Positions 54,393-63,397 of a stretch of DNA of 64,000 bases are shown one piece after another (positions within the stretch are counted from its first letter, which is position 1; each line of letters opens with the position of its first letter). The stretch lies in NCBI RefSeq assembly GCF_900115305.1, contig NZ_FOVW01000008.1, positions 181,957-245,956 of the forward strand, in the 5' to 3' direction. The notes under the pieces are model-generated. The model did no database searches. It saw only the letters and a program-made list of their open reading frames with translations, and was not told where the DNA came from. A program made the translations under genes and the position numbers. The DNA comes from Algoriphagus ornithinivorans. GTDB lineage: Bacteria > Bacteroidota > Bacteroidia > Cytophagales > Cyclobacteriaceae.

Positions 54393-55301
54393 TTATAGTG
54401 AATCCATTAAATATTTATGCATCTCAATCATTGACTGCAGATCTTTCAAAGATACTTTTTCATCTGGAGTATGCACATTTTCTTCTGCAGCGCCCACAAA
54501 CACCCAGTCAATTGCATAAGGTGAAAATTGAACCTCTCTTCCATCACTTCCTCCATATGCTTCCACTTCCAATTGAAAAGGAATTCCACTTTTTTCAGCA
54601 AGAGAAATCACTTTATCTATGAATTTTTTACGAGGTATAAATTTATCTCTTATTGAGATAACAACTCCATTATGTGGCAAGACACCTTCTGTCACCCAAG
54701 TTATATCGGCTATTAAGGCTTGTCTTACAGGTGAAGTTTCTTGAATAAATTTCAATAAAAACGGCATACTTCCACCACCGTGCTCCTCATATGTAGTAAA
54801 AACGACCCATCCATCTTGGATTGTCTCACAAACTTGCAATGCGGTGTATAGCCCCAACCTGTTGTCCAAATAGGCAGCCTGAATAAATTCTTCATCAATT
54901 CTTACATTTTGAGAGAATGCTAGTCTAGTACCCCTTTCAATTGCGCGTGGAAAATCATGCAGGGGACTATCTTCATCTCCAATTAATTTACAATGGATTT
55001 TACCGAGGGAATCTTGGCCAACAAGTTCTGTCTCCTTGATAAACTCTGGTCCGCCCACTGGAATCAGTTGATTTTCATACCGTACCATGAACCCAATGGT
55101 ATCCATATGTGCAAAAAGAGCTGTACGAGGAGTCCCAAACTTCAGTAAAATACAATCGTGAAATTCTTCACCGAAAAACACTTTAGGCTGAACATTCCAG
55201 AATCTTTGCCGTTTATCAATGTATTCTAAGATAAAATTTGTAGTGTCTTGCTCATCGCCGGAAACACCGAATTTTTTCAATAAATCGAATAATAATTTCA
55301 T
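54393..55301 (-). CDS. M42-like metallo-aminopeptidase
   Basis: A 302-residue zinc peptidase of the M20/M42 clan. Metal motifs: ALFAHMDTIGFMV near 62 (His and Asp), AAYLDNRLGLYTAL near 143 (bridging Asp), TTYEEHGGGSMPF near 168 (Glu pair) and EENVHTPDEKVSLKDLQ near 275 (final His). YGGSDGREVQFS is also typical. It is shorter than classical M42 glutamyl aminopeptidases (about 350). It is cytosolic, has no signal peptide, and heads the operon with hpt and adk. Confidence 0.8.
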   Translation of the reverse strand: MKLLFDLLKKFGVSGDEQDTTNFILEYIDKRQRFWNVQPKVFFGEEFHDCILLKFGTPRTALFAHMDTIGFMVRYENQLIPVGGPEFIKETELVGQDSLGKIHCKLIGDEDSPLHDFPRAIERGTRLAFSQNVRIDEEFIQAAYLDNRLGLYTALQVCETIQDGWVVFTTYEEHGGGSMPFLLKFIQETSPVRQALIADITWVTEGVLPHNGVVISIRDKFIPRKKFIDKVISLAEKSGIPFQLEVEAYGGSDGREVQFSPYAIDWVFVGAAEENVHTPDEKVSLKDLQSMIEMHKYLMDSL

Positions 55302-55395
55302 ATTGGCATTAATTATGTAAAGTTTTTGTTGTTATTTGAAAAAAATCGCAAGGATTATTTTATTTGTTAATTGGCATTTAAATAATTCATCTAGA

Positions 55396-55425
55396 TTTGC
55401 AGTAAATTAAAAGTTTATAAATTTG
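55396..55425 (+). promoter_or_regulatory. Promoter of the first ompA paralogue
   Basis: TTTG (55396-55399), 18 nt, then TAAATTTG (55418-55425), an exact TAnnTTTG. It lies 47 nt upstream of the ATG, leaving an AT-rich leader as is usual for highly expressed Bacteroidota genes. Confidence 0.7.
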
Positions 55426-55472
55426 TATTCACATCAATCAAACACTTAAAATTTGAACAAAAATTTTTTGTT

Positions 55473-56762
55473 ATGAAAAAACTAATACTCTCAACACTTA
55501 TGGCAGGAGCCTTGGCTATTGGTGCCAATGCTCAAGACTACGACAAGTTGTCTTTGGAAATTAATGGTGGCTTTAACAAGCCAATGGCTCCATTAGCTCC
55601 TCAGTTCTTATCACCTACTTTAAATATTGGACATGTGGACTTTGGAGTTCGATATATGTTCAATGAAAAATTTGGCGCAAAACTCGATTATGGTTTCGGC
55701 TCTATGAGCGAAGCAAATAGTAACAGAGTAAATAGCCTTCAACCATTTGACACAAACTATTGGAGATTAAACCTTCAAGGTGTGGCCAATATGGGAAGAG
55801 TCTTAAACTTTGAATCATTTAGCAGATCATTCGGCCTATTGTTGCACGGTGGTGCAGGTATGGGTGCTGTTAAGCCACAGAGCAACAGATTTGCTGGAAC
55901 CAATGATATCGTATACAATTTGATATTCGGATTAACTCCACAGTTAAAGTTATCCAAAAATATCGCCTTGGTTGGTGACATTTCTACTATCTTGAATGGT
56001 CGTCAGACTGTATCTTGGGATGGATCTACTGAGATTCTTCCAGATCTAGAGAATGGTTACTACGGTACTAACGGTACTTGGTGGACTGGTACTATTGGAT
56101 TGAACTTCTACTTAGGTAAAAGCGAAGAGCACGCTGACTGGTATATTGCAGCTGACAAATACGCTACAAAAGAAGAGCTTGCTTCTCAAATCAACGGAAT
56201 CAAAGATATGTTGAAAGATTCTGATGGTGACGGAGTTCCTGATTACTTAGACAAAGAACCAAATACACCTGCTGGAGCAAGAGTTAATTCTGCTGGTACT
56301 ACTTTAGATTCTGACGGTGACGGTACGCCTGACCACTTGGATAAATGTCCATTCCAGCCAGGACCTGCTTCTACAAACGGATGTCCTGTTGAAGAAGTAA
56401 GAGAAGAAGTTGATTATTTGAAGAAGGCTATTAATGATGGTTATGTAAATGTTTACTATGCTTTCGATAGCTCTAAGCCATTAGGCTACTCTATTAGCGC
56501 AGCAAATTATGTAGCTAACTTCTTGAAGAGAAATCCAGGTGTATCTGTAGAAATCAAAGGATATGCTGACGAATTAGGTCCAGAAGATTACAACATGAAG
56601 CTTTCTGAGAAAAGAGCGAAAGCAGTTTATGATATTCTAATCGCTGCAGGTATTAACTCTTCTAGACTTTCTTATAAAGGTTATGGTGAAGATACAAGCG
56701 TAGACAAATCTTCTGCTGATGCAAGACAAATGGCAAGACGAGCTTCTTTCGAAGTAAAATAA
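55473..56762 (+). CDS. OmpA-family outer-membrane protein with thrombospondin type 3 repeats
   Basis: A 429-residue protein: signal peptide (cleavage near ANAQDY), a beta-barrel of about 200 residues, a linker with two calcium-binding TSP3 repeats (DSDGDGVPDYLDKEPN and DSDGDGTPDHLDKCPF), and an OmpA C-terminal peptidoglycan-binding domain from about 315 (VYYAFDSSKPLGY, then GYADELGPEDYNMKLSEKRAKAV). It probably links the outer membrane to the cell wall and may be a major surface protein. A tandem paralogue of the same length follows. Confidence 0.92.
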   Translation: MKKLILSTLMAGALAIGANAQDYDKLSLEINGGFNKPMAPLAPQFLSPTLNIGHVDFGVRYMFNEKFGAKLDYGFGSMSEANSNRVNSLQPFDTNYWRLNLQGVANMGRVLNFESFSRSFGLLLHGGAGMGAVKPQSNRFAGTNDIVYNLIFGLTPQLKLSKNIALVGDISTILNGRQTVSWDGSTEILPDLENGYYGTNGTWWTGTIGLNFYLGKSEEHADWYIAADKYATKEELASQINGIKDMLKDSDGDGVPDYLDKEPNTPAGARVNSAGTTLDSDGDGTPDHLDKCPFQPGPASTNGCPVEEVREEVDYLKKAINDGYVNVYYAFDSSKPLGYSISAANYVANFLKRNPGVSVEIKGYADELGPEDYNMKLSEKRAKAVYDILIAAGINSSRLSYKGYGEDTSVDKSSADARQMARRASFEVK

Positions 56763-56780
56763 TTGTAAATACAATACAAC

Positions 56781-56814
56781 AAAAACCTGATCGTAATGGT
56801 CAGGTTTTTTTTTG
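56781..56814 (+). terminator. Intrinsic terminator after the first ompA paralogue
   Basis: Stem AAAAACCTGA / TCAGGTTTTT (56781-56790 and 56800-56809), 9-nt loop, followed by a run of Ts. It is 18 nt after the stop and separates the two paralogues into two transcripts. Confidence 0.9.
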
Positions 56815-56829
56815 CACTATTTAAGCCTA

Positions 56830-56856
56830 TTGAACCTGAAAATTTCAATATCTTTG
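56830..56856 (+). promoter_or_regulatory. Promoter of the second ompA paralogue
   Basis: TTG (56830-56832), 16 nt, then TATCTTTG (56849-56856), an exact TAnnTTTG with slightly short spacing. It lies 32 nt upstream of the ATG. Confidence 0.55.
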
Positions 56857-56888
56857 AGACACACCCTTAAAAAAATCCTCACATAACC

Positions 56889-58178
56889 ATGAAAAAAGTA
56901 ATTCTAATCTTGGTTTACATGGGTCTAATTTCAATAGGATACGCCCAAAAAGAATTCAACCAATGGAGTATTGAAACTAATATCGGATTCAATAAAGCGA
57001 TGTCTCCCTTAGCCCCTCCCTATCTTACTCCAACTTTAAATGTTGGCCACTTTGATGTAGGAGCAAGGTATATGATCAATGAAAAGTTTGGCATAAAGGG
57101 CATATTTGAAGCAGGTAGTTTTTCCAATTGGGAAGGAAAAAGCCCTGATTTCAAAACTAACTACATGAATCTTGGCCTTGTTGGAGTTGCTAATCTAGGA
57201 CGGATTTGGAATTTTGAATCCTTCACAAGAAAATTTGGATTTCTCGGGCATTTTGGAACTGGCGTTACCCGTATCAAATATATTACAAGTCCACTACCAA
57301 TAGTTCCTGAATATAGCCAAGTTATTAAAACTGGAATTACAGGACTATTTAAATTCTCGCAAAACATAGCGCTAAGTGGAAAAATTGAAATGAATTATAA
57401 TTCAAGACAAGATTTTACTTTTGATGGATCACAGTACAATACTTCACTTCCAGTGACGGTTCCTGAAAACCCTAGGGGACATGCAACTGGTGTATGGTGG
57501 GTAGGAACATTAGGTCTAAACTTCTATTTAGGTTCCAAAGAGCAACATGCTGATTGGTATATAAAACCTGATCCTTATTTAACAAAAGATGAACTTGCAA
57601 GTCAAATATCAAGTATCAAGGACATGTTGAAAGATTCTGATGGAGACGGAATCCCGGATTATTTAGATAAAGAACCTAATACACCTGCTGATGCTAGGGT
57701 AGGAACTGATGGGGTAACCTTAGATTCTGATGGAGACGGCCTCGCTGATCATTTGGATAAATGCCCTTTCTTACCTGGACCCGCTGCAACTTCAGGATGT
57801 CCAGTAGAGGAAATAATAAACCAAGAAGACTACTTGAAAAAAGCAATTCAAGACAACTACGTCAATGTCTATTTCGCATTTGACTCTTCAAAACCACTAG
57901 CATTTTCCATTTCCTCTATACAATTTGTTTCTAACTTCTTGAAAAGAAACCCAGGTTTAAAATTAGAGGTTAGAGGATATGCTGATGAAATTGGGCCTGA
58001 AAATTACAATTTGAAACTTTCTGAAAAAAGAGCCCAAGCAGTTCATGACTTATTAATTAAATCAGGAATAGATGCGGCAAGATTGACCTTTAAAGGATAT
58101 GGCGAAGATACAAGTGTAGATAAGAATTCAGAAAATGCTCGACAAATGGCAAGAAGAACAAGTTTTGAAATAAAATAA
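56889..58178 (+). CDS. OmpA-family protein, tandem paralogue
   Basis: A 429-residue protein with the same layout as its upstream neighbour: signal peptide (IGYAQKE), barrel, two TSP3 repeats (DSDGDGIPDYLDKEPN, DSDGDGLADHLDKCPF) and an OmpA domain (VYFAFDSSKPLAF, then GYADEIGPENYNLKLSEKRAQAV). The repeats and OmpA domain are nearly identical to the first copy, while the barrel loops differ strongly. It has its own promoter and terminator, so the two may be expressed differently. Tandem duplication followed by divergence of the surface part. Confidence 0.92.
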   Translation: MKKVILILVYMGLISIGYAQKEFNQWSIETNIGFNKAMSPLAPPYLTPTLNVGHFDVGARYMINEKFGIKGIFEAGSFSNWEGKSPDFKTNYMNLGLVGVANLGRIWNFESFTRKFGFLGHFGTGVTRIKYITSPLPIVPEYSQVIKTGITGLFKFSQNIALSGKIEMNYNSRQDFTFDGSQYNTSLPVTVPENPRGHATGVWWVGTLGLNFYLGSKEQHADWYIKPDPYLTKDELASQISSIKDMLKDSDGDGIPDYLDKEPNTPADARVGTDGVTLDSDGDGLADHLDKCPFLPGPAATSGCPVEEIINQEDYLKKAIQDNYVNVYFAFDSSKPLAFSISSIQFVSNFLKRNPGLKLEVRGYADEIGPENYNLKLSEKRAQAVHDLLIKSGIDAARLTFKGYGEDTSVDKNSENARQMARRTSFEIK

Positions 58179-58200
58179 TTTGAACGAAATAAAAATCTGA

Positions 58201-58230
58201 AAACCCGGCCTCCATCAGCCGGGTTTTTTC
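58201..58230 (+). terminator. Intrinsic terminator after the second ompA paralogue
   Basis: Stem AAACCCGGC / GCCGGGTTT (58201-58209 and 58218-58226), 8-nt loop, then TTTC. GC-rich core, 22 nt after the stop. Confidence 0.9.
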
Positions 58231-58245
58231 TATTAAATTAGCTTC

Positions 58246-58890
58246 ATGTTCATCTTAGCAAATCAACCATCTATAGCTAATCAATTCATAGCAGAAATGC
58301 GAGATATCCGAGTCCAGCAAGATAGAATGAGATTCAGAGAGAATTTAAAAAGACTTGGAAGCATTTTGGCATATGAGATTTCAAAATCCTTTCCATACGA
58401 AGAGAAAGAAATAACAAGTCCACTCGCAAGCTCTAACACTTTATTGCCTTCGTCGCAACCTGTCTTGATAGCTGTCTTAAGGGCATCTCTTCCCTTTTAT
58501 AATGGATTTTTGAGCGTATTTGATCAATCTGAAAGTGGATTTATTGGAGCTTTTAGGAAAGAAAATACAAGTGATGAAATCCAGATAAACTTGGGCTACC
58601 ACGCTAGTCCTTCTTTGGATGGAAAAATCGTCATCTTGGCAGATCCAATGCTTGCAACAGGAAAATCATTTCTTGCATCCATTGAAAAATTATTAGAACA
58701 CGGAACACCATCTAAAATCCATATTGCTGCTGCATTTGCTGCTCCAGAAGGTATTCAATACTTACAAAATCACCTGAAAATCCCACACCAATTTTGGATT
58801 GGTGTGGTTGATGAAAAATTAAATGCTCAATCTTATATAGTTCCTGGGCTTGGAGACGCGGGAGATTTGGCATTTGGTCCTAAACTTTAA
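58246..58890 (+). CDS. upp: Uracil phosphoribosyltransferase
   Basis: A 214-residue salvage enzyme forming UMP from uracil and PRPP. The PRPP-binding loop VILADPMLATGKSFLASI near residue 128, AVLRASLPFYNGFL near 78, and the C-terminal uracil loop YIVPGLGDAGDLAFGPKL match the family. It starts 20 nt after the ompA terminator and stops 3 nt before the antiporter gene, so it probably heads a three-gene transcript. Confidence 0.94.
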   Translation: MFILANQPSIANQFIAEMRDIRVQQDRMRFRENLKRLGSILAYEISKSFPYEEKEITSPLASSNTLLPSSQPVLIAVLRASLPFYNGFLSVFDQSESGFIGAFRKENTSDEIQINLGYHASPSLDGKIVILADPMLATGKSFLASIEKLLEHGTPSKIHIAAAFAAPEGIQYLQNHLKIPHQFWIGVVDEKLNAQSYIVPGLGDAGDLAFGPKL

Positions 58891-58893
58891 ATA

Positions 58894-59832
58894 ATGATTG
58901 CATATTTATTACTAGCTCTAGGTCTAATTATATTATTGGTAGGCGGAAAATTTTTGGTTGACGGAGCTTCAGCGATTGCCGTTAAATTGGGAATGAGTAG
59001 TGGATTGATTGGACTAACGATCGTAGCCTTTGGTACCTCTGCGCCTGAGTTACTAGTAAGTGTTAATGCTGCCTTAAAAGGAAACAGCGATATTTCCATA
59101 GGAAATGTAGTAGGGTCAAATATTGCAAATATAGGCTTAGTACTAGGTTTAAGCGGGATATTTTATCCCATTATGATCAAAAGGTCACACCTTCGATTTG
59201 ATTATTTGGTTACTGTTTTGGTTACTATTTTATTTTTCATTCTAGGATTAAACGGATTAATTGGCCTTTGGGAAGGAATACTTCTATTTAGTGTTTTTAT
59301 TCTATTCAACTTTTATCTATTTAAAAGTTCCAAAGGAGGAATTGCTGATGATAAGGAGGTAGAAGCAGAAATAGAACAGGTGAAAGGTTACAGTTGGCTA
59401 ATTTCGATAGCTCTTTTTTCAGCAGGAATTATTGGGCTTTATTTTGGGTCAGAACTTCTGGTTGAAAATGCAGTTAAAATATCCAGAGAATTCGGAGTTT
59501 CAGAAAGAGTAATTGGGGTTTCAATTATTGCTATTGGAACAAGCTTACCGGAACTGATCACCTCAATAATGGCAGCTCTTTCTAAACGTACTGATTTAGC
59601 CTTGGGTAATATTCTTGGAAGTAATATCATGAATATTTTATCTATCATTGGAATTACAGCAATCATACAGCCTATTGGAGTTTCTGAGGATTTCCTGGAT
59701 GTAGATTTTCTTTGGATGATAGGTATTACGCTTCTATTATTTCCTTTAATGAAAACAAAAATGCAAGTTTCAAAAATTGAAGGTTCTATTCTATTTGGAA
59801 GCTATTGTCTTTACATGTTTTTCCTGTTATGA
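58894..59832 (+). CDS. Calcium/sodium antiporter (YrbG-like CaCA family)
   Basis: A 312-residue membrane protein with about ten helices in two inverted repeats. The two alpha-repeat signatures are intact: VAFGTSAPELLVSVNAALKG with GNVVGSNIANIGLVLG, and IAIGTSLPELITSIMAALSK with GNILGSNIMNILSIIG. The Glu residues in APELL and LPELI bind the cation. It exchanges Na+ for Ca2+ or similar ions. The stop overlaps the next gene by 4 bp (ATGA). Confidence 0.94.
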   Translation: MIAYLLLALGLIILLVGGKFLVDGASAIAVKLGMSSGLIGLTIVAFGTSAPELLVSVNAALKGNSDISIGNVVGSNIANIGLVLGLSGIFYPIMIKRSHLRFDYLVTVLVTILFFILGLNGLIGLWEGILLFSVFILFNFYLFKSSKGGIADDKEVEAEIEQVKGYSWLISIALFSAGIIGLYFGSELLVENAVKISREFGVSERVIGVSIIAIGTSLPELITSIMAALSKRTDLALGNILGSNIMNILSIIGITAIIQPIGVSEDFLDVDFLWMIGITLLLFPLMKTKMQVSKIEGSILFGSYCLYMFFLL

Positions 59833-60287
59833 GTGAAACTGTAATTACATTTTTAGGAATTTATTTCCTTAGCTACTTTAAATTTATAGCAGGGCCAGTT
59901 TTAGGTTCTGCAGCAGGTTACAGTATTGGGTTAACTATCTTAGTCACTGTAGCAGGAATGATGTCTAGTGTATTTTTGTTCACCATGCTTGGTGAAAAAT
60001 TCAGGTCCTATCTAGCTTTGAGGTTTTATAAGGGTAAGCCTGTTTTTTCTAAAAAAAATAGAGCAATTGTAAGGCTTTGGAAAAAATATGGGGAAATAGG
60101 GATAGCATTGGCTACCCCATTAATCCTGACTCCAGCGGGTGGGACTTTGATTTTAGTTTCTTTTGGGACTCGTAAAAGGACAATTTATTTCCATATGCTG
60201 TGGTCATCTATCCTTTGGGCTACTTTTTTTAGCCTAACTATAGATAGAATTCTTTCAATTCCATTTTTTCAAAATTTACTCGGGTAA
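59829..60287 (+). CDS. Small-multidrug-export-like membrane protein
   Basis: A 152-residue protein with about four hydrophobic segments (residues 5-22, 28-52, 85-110, 120-140). The GIALATPLILTPAGGTLILVSFG stretch resembles the conserved P/G loop in small multi-drug export or DedA-like proteins. ATG at 59829 overlaps the antiporter stop by 4 bp and is preferred over one 24 nt earlier. Convergent with sdaA, overlapping its end by 12 bp. Function not assigned. Confidence 0.6.
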   Translation: MSETVITFLGIYFLSYFKFIAGPVLGSAAGYSIGLTILVTVAGMMSSVFLFTMLGEKFRSYLALRFYKGKPVFSKKNRAIVRLWKKYGEIGIALATPLILTPAGGTLILVSFGTRKRTIYFHMLWSSILWATFFSLTIDRILSIPFFQNLLG

Positions 60288-61184
60288 TTCTTCATCTGGT
60301 AGGATTTCAATATCCTGAATCAATACTCTTTTCGATATCTCTTGACCCGTAAGTGTTGCCGCTAATCCTCCCATAGCCGTTTCCTTGTATTTGCTTTCCA
60401 TCGAGGCTCCTATTTCCCCCATCGCCTCAACGCATTCATCAACTGGAATTACTGCATTTACGTTTGCCAAAGCTATTTGAGCTGAACTGAAAGCTATACT
60501 TGCAGCACTGGCATTTCGAACCACACAAGGAACTTCTACCAGGCCTGCAACAGGGTCACATACCAAACCCAACATACATTGGATAGTCACTGCAACAGCC
60601 GTAAAAACTTGGTCTATACTTCCTCCAAGACAATAAACAATTGCTCCAGAGGCCATAGCGGCAGCTGAACCAGTTTCAGCCTGACATCCTCCTACAGCTC
60701 CTGCCAAACTTGCTCTTTGTTCAATAATCAATGCGATTCCTGCACCTACAAGGAGTCCTTTTACTATTTGTTCATCTGAAAGGGAATGGATTTCCTGTAA
60801 AGTCACCATAGTTCCAGGTAAAATTCCGGAGGCTCCAGCTGTAGGAGCTGCAACAACTCTTCCCATACAGCTATTGACTTCCTTGGCTGCCAATGCTCTG
60901 GAAATGAGTTTTTGAAACTCAGGAGATAAAACTGTCAATGGGTGATTAAAAACTTTCTTAGCCCCATTATCTATCATCCCACTGTTGGATTTCATATCTT
61001 TTTCAAGCCCGGTCTTTACAGCATCTTTCATGACCGAATAGGCTTTTAACAAACCAGCTAATATTTCTTCTTTGTTAGCTCCTTTTTCCTCACATTCATA
61101 TTCAATGACAGATTCTTCTAGACTGATGTTTTTATCTAAACAATAGTCTTTCCATCCTTTAAAATTTTCAAAGAGATAGCACAT
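60276..61184 (-). CDS. sdaAA: L-serine ammonia-lyase, alpha-type subunit or domain
   Basis: A 302-residue Fe-S enzyme part that deaminates L-serine to pyruvate. VVAAPTAGASGILPGTMVTLQE, GGCQAETGSAAAMASGAIVYCLGG, GLVCDPVAGLVEVPCVVRN and the Cys residues in them match the alpha domain of L-serine dehydratase. No beta domain is fused and none is encoded next to it; a beta subunit may lie elsewhere, or the single chain may act alone. It is 34 nt downstream of the OsmC-family gene on the same strand. Confidence 0.9.
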   Translation of the reverse strand: MCYLFENFKGWKDYCLDKNISLEESVIEYECEEKGANKEEILAGLLKAYSVMKDAVKTGLEKDMKSNSGMIDNGAKKVFNHPLTVLSPEFQKLISRALAAKEVNSCMGRVVAAPTAGASGILPGTMVTLQEIHSLSDEQIVKGLLVGAGIALIIEQRASLAGAVGGCQAETGSAAAMASGAIVYCLGGSIDQVFTAVAVTIQCMLGLVCDPVAGLVEVPCVVRNASAASIAFSSAQIALANVNAVIPVDECVEAMGEIGASMESKYKETAMGGLAATLTGQEISKRVLIQDIEILPDEELPE

Positions 61185-61218
61185 AGGTTTTGGGTTTATA
61201 TTATTTAAAAAGGAGACT

Positions 61219-61623
61219 TTAGAAATTAAAATTGATGGTTTGTTTAATTTCTGAATCTAAGCTTAATGCTACTGGGCAAGTTTTGGCTGCATTTTTCAGT
61301 TTTTGAATCAATACCGGATCGCTGATTGGATCTTCCCATTGAAAATCAACTATAATTTCAGCTATTTTTCGGGGATTGGATTGCATTACTTTTGTAACCT
61401 CCCAATCCAAACCATCTAATTTGTGACCATTATTTTCTGCAACTATACCCATGATTGTAACCATACAGGAGCCTAGAGCCGAAGCCACTAAATCTGTAGG
61501 AGAAAAAGCTTCGCCTTTTCCATTATTATCAACGGGAGCATCTGTAAGTATGTTCTTACCTGATTGTAAATGCGTTGAAGAGGTTCTCAAATTTCCTAAA
61601 TATGAACTTTTTATCGTGGGCAT
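61219..61623 (-). CDS. OsmC-family peroxiredoxin-like protein
   Basis: A 134-residue protein of the OsmC/Ohr fold. The two conserved cysteines are in ASALGSCMVTIMGIVAENNG and AAKTCPVALSLDSEIKQTI. Family members reduce organic peroxides. A good -7 element lies upstream on the minus strand. It probably forms an operon with sdaAA. Confidence 0.9.
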   Translation of the reverse strand: MPTIKSSYLGNLRTSSTHLQSGKNILTDAPVDNNGKGEAFSPTDLVASALGSCMVTIMGIVAENNGHKLDGLDWEVTKVMQSNPRKIAEIIVDFQWEDPISDPVLIQKLKNAAKTCPVALSLDSEIKQTINFNF

Positions 61624-61661
61624 AAACTCTTACTTTTAATTTTCAGTTAAATACTTGAGTT

Positions 61662-61695
61662 CAAAAATAATTTAATATTTCCTACCCACAGTCAA
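61662..61695 (-). promoter_or_regulatory. Promoter of the osmC-sdaAA unit
   Basis: On the minus strand TTG (61695-61693), 23 nt, then TATTTTTG (61669-61662), an exact TAnnTTTG, 38 nt upstream of the OsmC start. The -33 spacing is at the long end. Confidence 0.45.
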
Positions 61696-62423
61696 TGAGC
61701 AATTTTAAAATCCTCTTTTTTATTTGGTTTGCCTTCTTGGCTAGCAGTGCTCTGGCACAGCGGGAAGATGCTGGAAACTATGAATATGACAGGGAATTCC
61801 TTTTTGGTTTAAATAAAAACACCAACGGAGGATTAATTGGAGGTTTAGTCTTTAAGGTCGGTACCCGAATAGACGATCAGCAGTTTTCTTTTCTTTCTGT
61901 AGAACTTTCCAATGTTAAAAGCCCAAAAGAAGTACGCTATAATACAGTTCTTGGCAATAGCTACATATTCGGAAAATCGAATTATCTATACTCAATTCGG
62001 CCTCAATACGGGCGGGAAATAATACTTTTCAAAAAGGCACCAAATCAAGGTGTTCAGGTTTCTGCACTTGCAGCTGTAGGCCCATCAATTGGTTTGATTG
62101 CCCCATATTATATAGAATATGCAGTGAATAGACTTGAGACAGTAAGAGAGCAATATAATCCCGAGGTTCATCAAAGTAGATTTAACATACTCGGAACGGG
62201 TAGGCTTTTTGAGGGAATCGGTGAATCGGAATTAGCAATTGGAGGTAATTTCAAAGCTGCATTAAACTTTGAATTTGGGGTGTTTAGAAGTAATGTGACA
62301 GGAGTGGAACTTGGATATATGTTGGAGGGTTTTACCAGAGAAATCCCATTAATACCGACTTCTGAAAACAGGCAAATATTTCAGTCTGCCTACTTCACAT
62401 TTTATTATGGTTTCAGAAAGTAG
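61695..62423 (+). CDS. Secreted, probably outer-membrane, protein of unknown function
   Basis: A 242-residue protein with a signal peptide (FLASSALAQRED). The rest alternates hydrophobic and polar residues, with NGGLIGGLVFKVGTR and a C-terminal FQSAYFTFYYGFRK strand typical of barrel proteins. I do not recognise a named family. It starts 72 nt after the divergent OsmC gene and is followed by lipA, which has its own promoter. A conserved Cytophagales outer-membrane protein is the best guess. Confidence 0.6.
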   Translation: MSNFKILFFIWFAFLASSALAQREDAGNYEYDREFLFGLNKNTNGGLIGGLVFKVGTRIDDQQFSFLSVELSNVKSPKEVRYNTVLGNSYIFGKSNYLYSIRPQYGREIILFKKAPNQGVQVSALAAVGPSIGLIAPYYIEYAVNRLETVREQYNPEVHQSRFNILGTGRLFEGIGESELAIGGNFKAALNFEFGVFRSNVTGVELGYMLEGFTREIPLIPTSENRQIFQSAYFTFYYGFRK

Positions 62424-62429
62424 GTAAAA

Positions 62430-62460
62430 TTGGGTTTTGAATTGATTACCTGTAATTTTG
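62430..62460 (+). promoter_or_regulatory. Promoter of lipA
   Basis: TTG (62430-62432), 20 nt, then TAATTTTG (62453-62460), an exact TAnnTTTG. It ends 18 nt before the chosen lipA ATG and covers the earlier TTG start at 62458. Confidence 0.65.
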
Positions 62461-62478
62461 CCTTCAAATAAATCGACT

Positions 62479-63357
62479 ATGATTGAATTGCCAGTGATAT
62501 CCGAAGAAGCTACCAAAAGAAAAAAGCCTGATTGGCTTCGGGTTAAGCTTCCTATCGGTAAAGAATATGCAAAAGTCAGAAAACTAGTAGATGAGCATAA
62601 ACTTCATACCATTTGCGAAAGCGGTAACTGTCCAAATATGGGTGAATGCTGGGGTGCTGGTACTGCTACTTTCATGATTCTTGGAAATGTATGTACTAGA
62701 TCCTGTTCATTTTGTGCAGTAGCCACAGGAAGGCCGCCTGAATATGATGAAGACGAGCCAAGAAGAGTTGCTGAAGCAATTAGGTTAATGGGAGTAAAAC
62801 ATGCCGTTCTTACTTCTGTAAATAGAGATGAATTGAAAGATCGTGGAGCTGAGATTTGGTATCAGACAGTTGTAAAAACAAAAGAACTTTCACCAGAGAC
62901 CACCATTGAGACATTGATTCCAGATGTAAAATCTAACTGGGATGCCTTGTATAGAATGATCAGTGCGGGACAAGAAGTGGTATCTCATAATATGGAAACT
63001 GTTGAGTCTTTGTATAGAAGAGTAAGACCTCAGGCGAAATACAATAGATCCCTGGAACAAATAAAGCTTACCAAGGAGTACGGCAAAAGAACCAAGACAG
63101 GTATCATGCTAGGGCTTGGAGAGACTAAAGAGGAGGTTTATAAGGCTATGGATGATCTAGTAGCACACGGTTGCGACATCCTAACTCTGGGACAGTATTT
63201 ACAGCCAACCAAAATGCACATTGAGGTAGCTGAATTCATTCATCCTGATCTTTTCGACCATTATCATGAAGAAGGCCTTAGAAGAGGTTTGAAATATGTT
63301 GAATCAGGACCATTAGTAAGATCTTCCTATCATGCTGAAAGGCATGTCAATGTTTGA
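62479..63357 (+). CDS. lipA: Lipoyl synthase
   Basis: A 292-residue radical SAM enzyme inserting two sulfurs into octanoylated proteins. The auxiliary cluster motif [13 protein letters not shown] near 46 and the radical SAM motif [12 protein letters not shown] near 72 are intact; the C-terminal [11 protein letters not shown] holds the conserved Ser. ATG at 62479 ([10 protein letters not shown]) is chosen; the earlier in-frame TTG lies on the promoter -7 element. A terminator follows. lipB is not in the window. Confidence 0.96.
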   Translation: MIELPVISEEATKRKKPDWLRVKLPIGKEYAKVRKLVDEHKLHTICESGNCPNMGECWGAGTATFMILGNVCTRSCSFCAVATGRPPEYDEDEPRRVAEAIRLMGVKHAVLTSVNRDELKDRGAEIWYQTVVKTKELSPETTIETLIPDVKSNWDALYRMISAGQEVVSHNMETVESLYRRVRPQAKYNRSLEQIKLTKEYGKRTKTGIMLGLGETKEEVYKAMDDLVAHGCDILTLGQYLQPTKMHIEVAEFIHPDLFDHYHEEGLRRGLKYVESGPLVRSSYHAERHVNV

Positions 63358-63371
63358 TAAAAATTAAAGAT

Positions 63372-63397
63372 AGCCGGCTAACAGTCGGCTTTTTTAT
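63372..63397 (+). terminator. Intrinsic terminator after lipA
   Basis: Stem AGCCGGCT / AGTCGGCT (8 bp with one G-T pair, 63372-63379 and 63383-63390), 3-nt loop, then TTTTTT. It starts 14 nt after the lipA stop. Confidence 0.8.
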
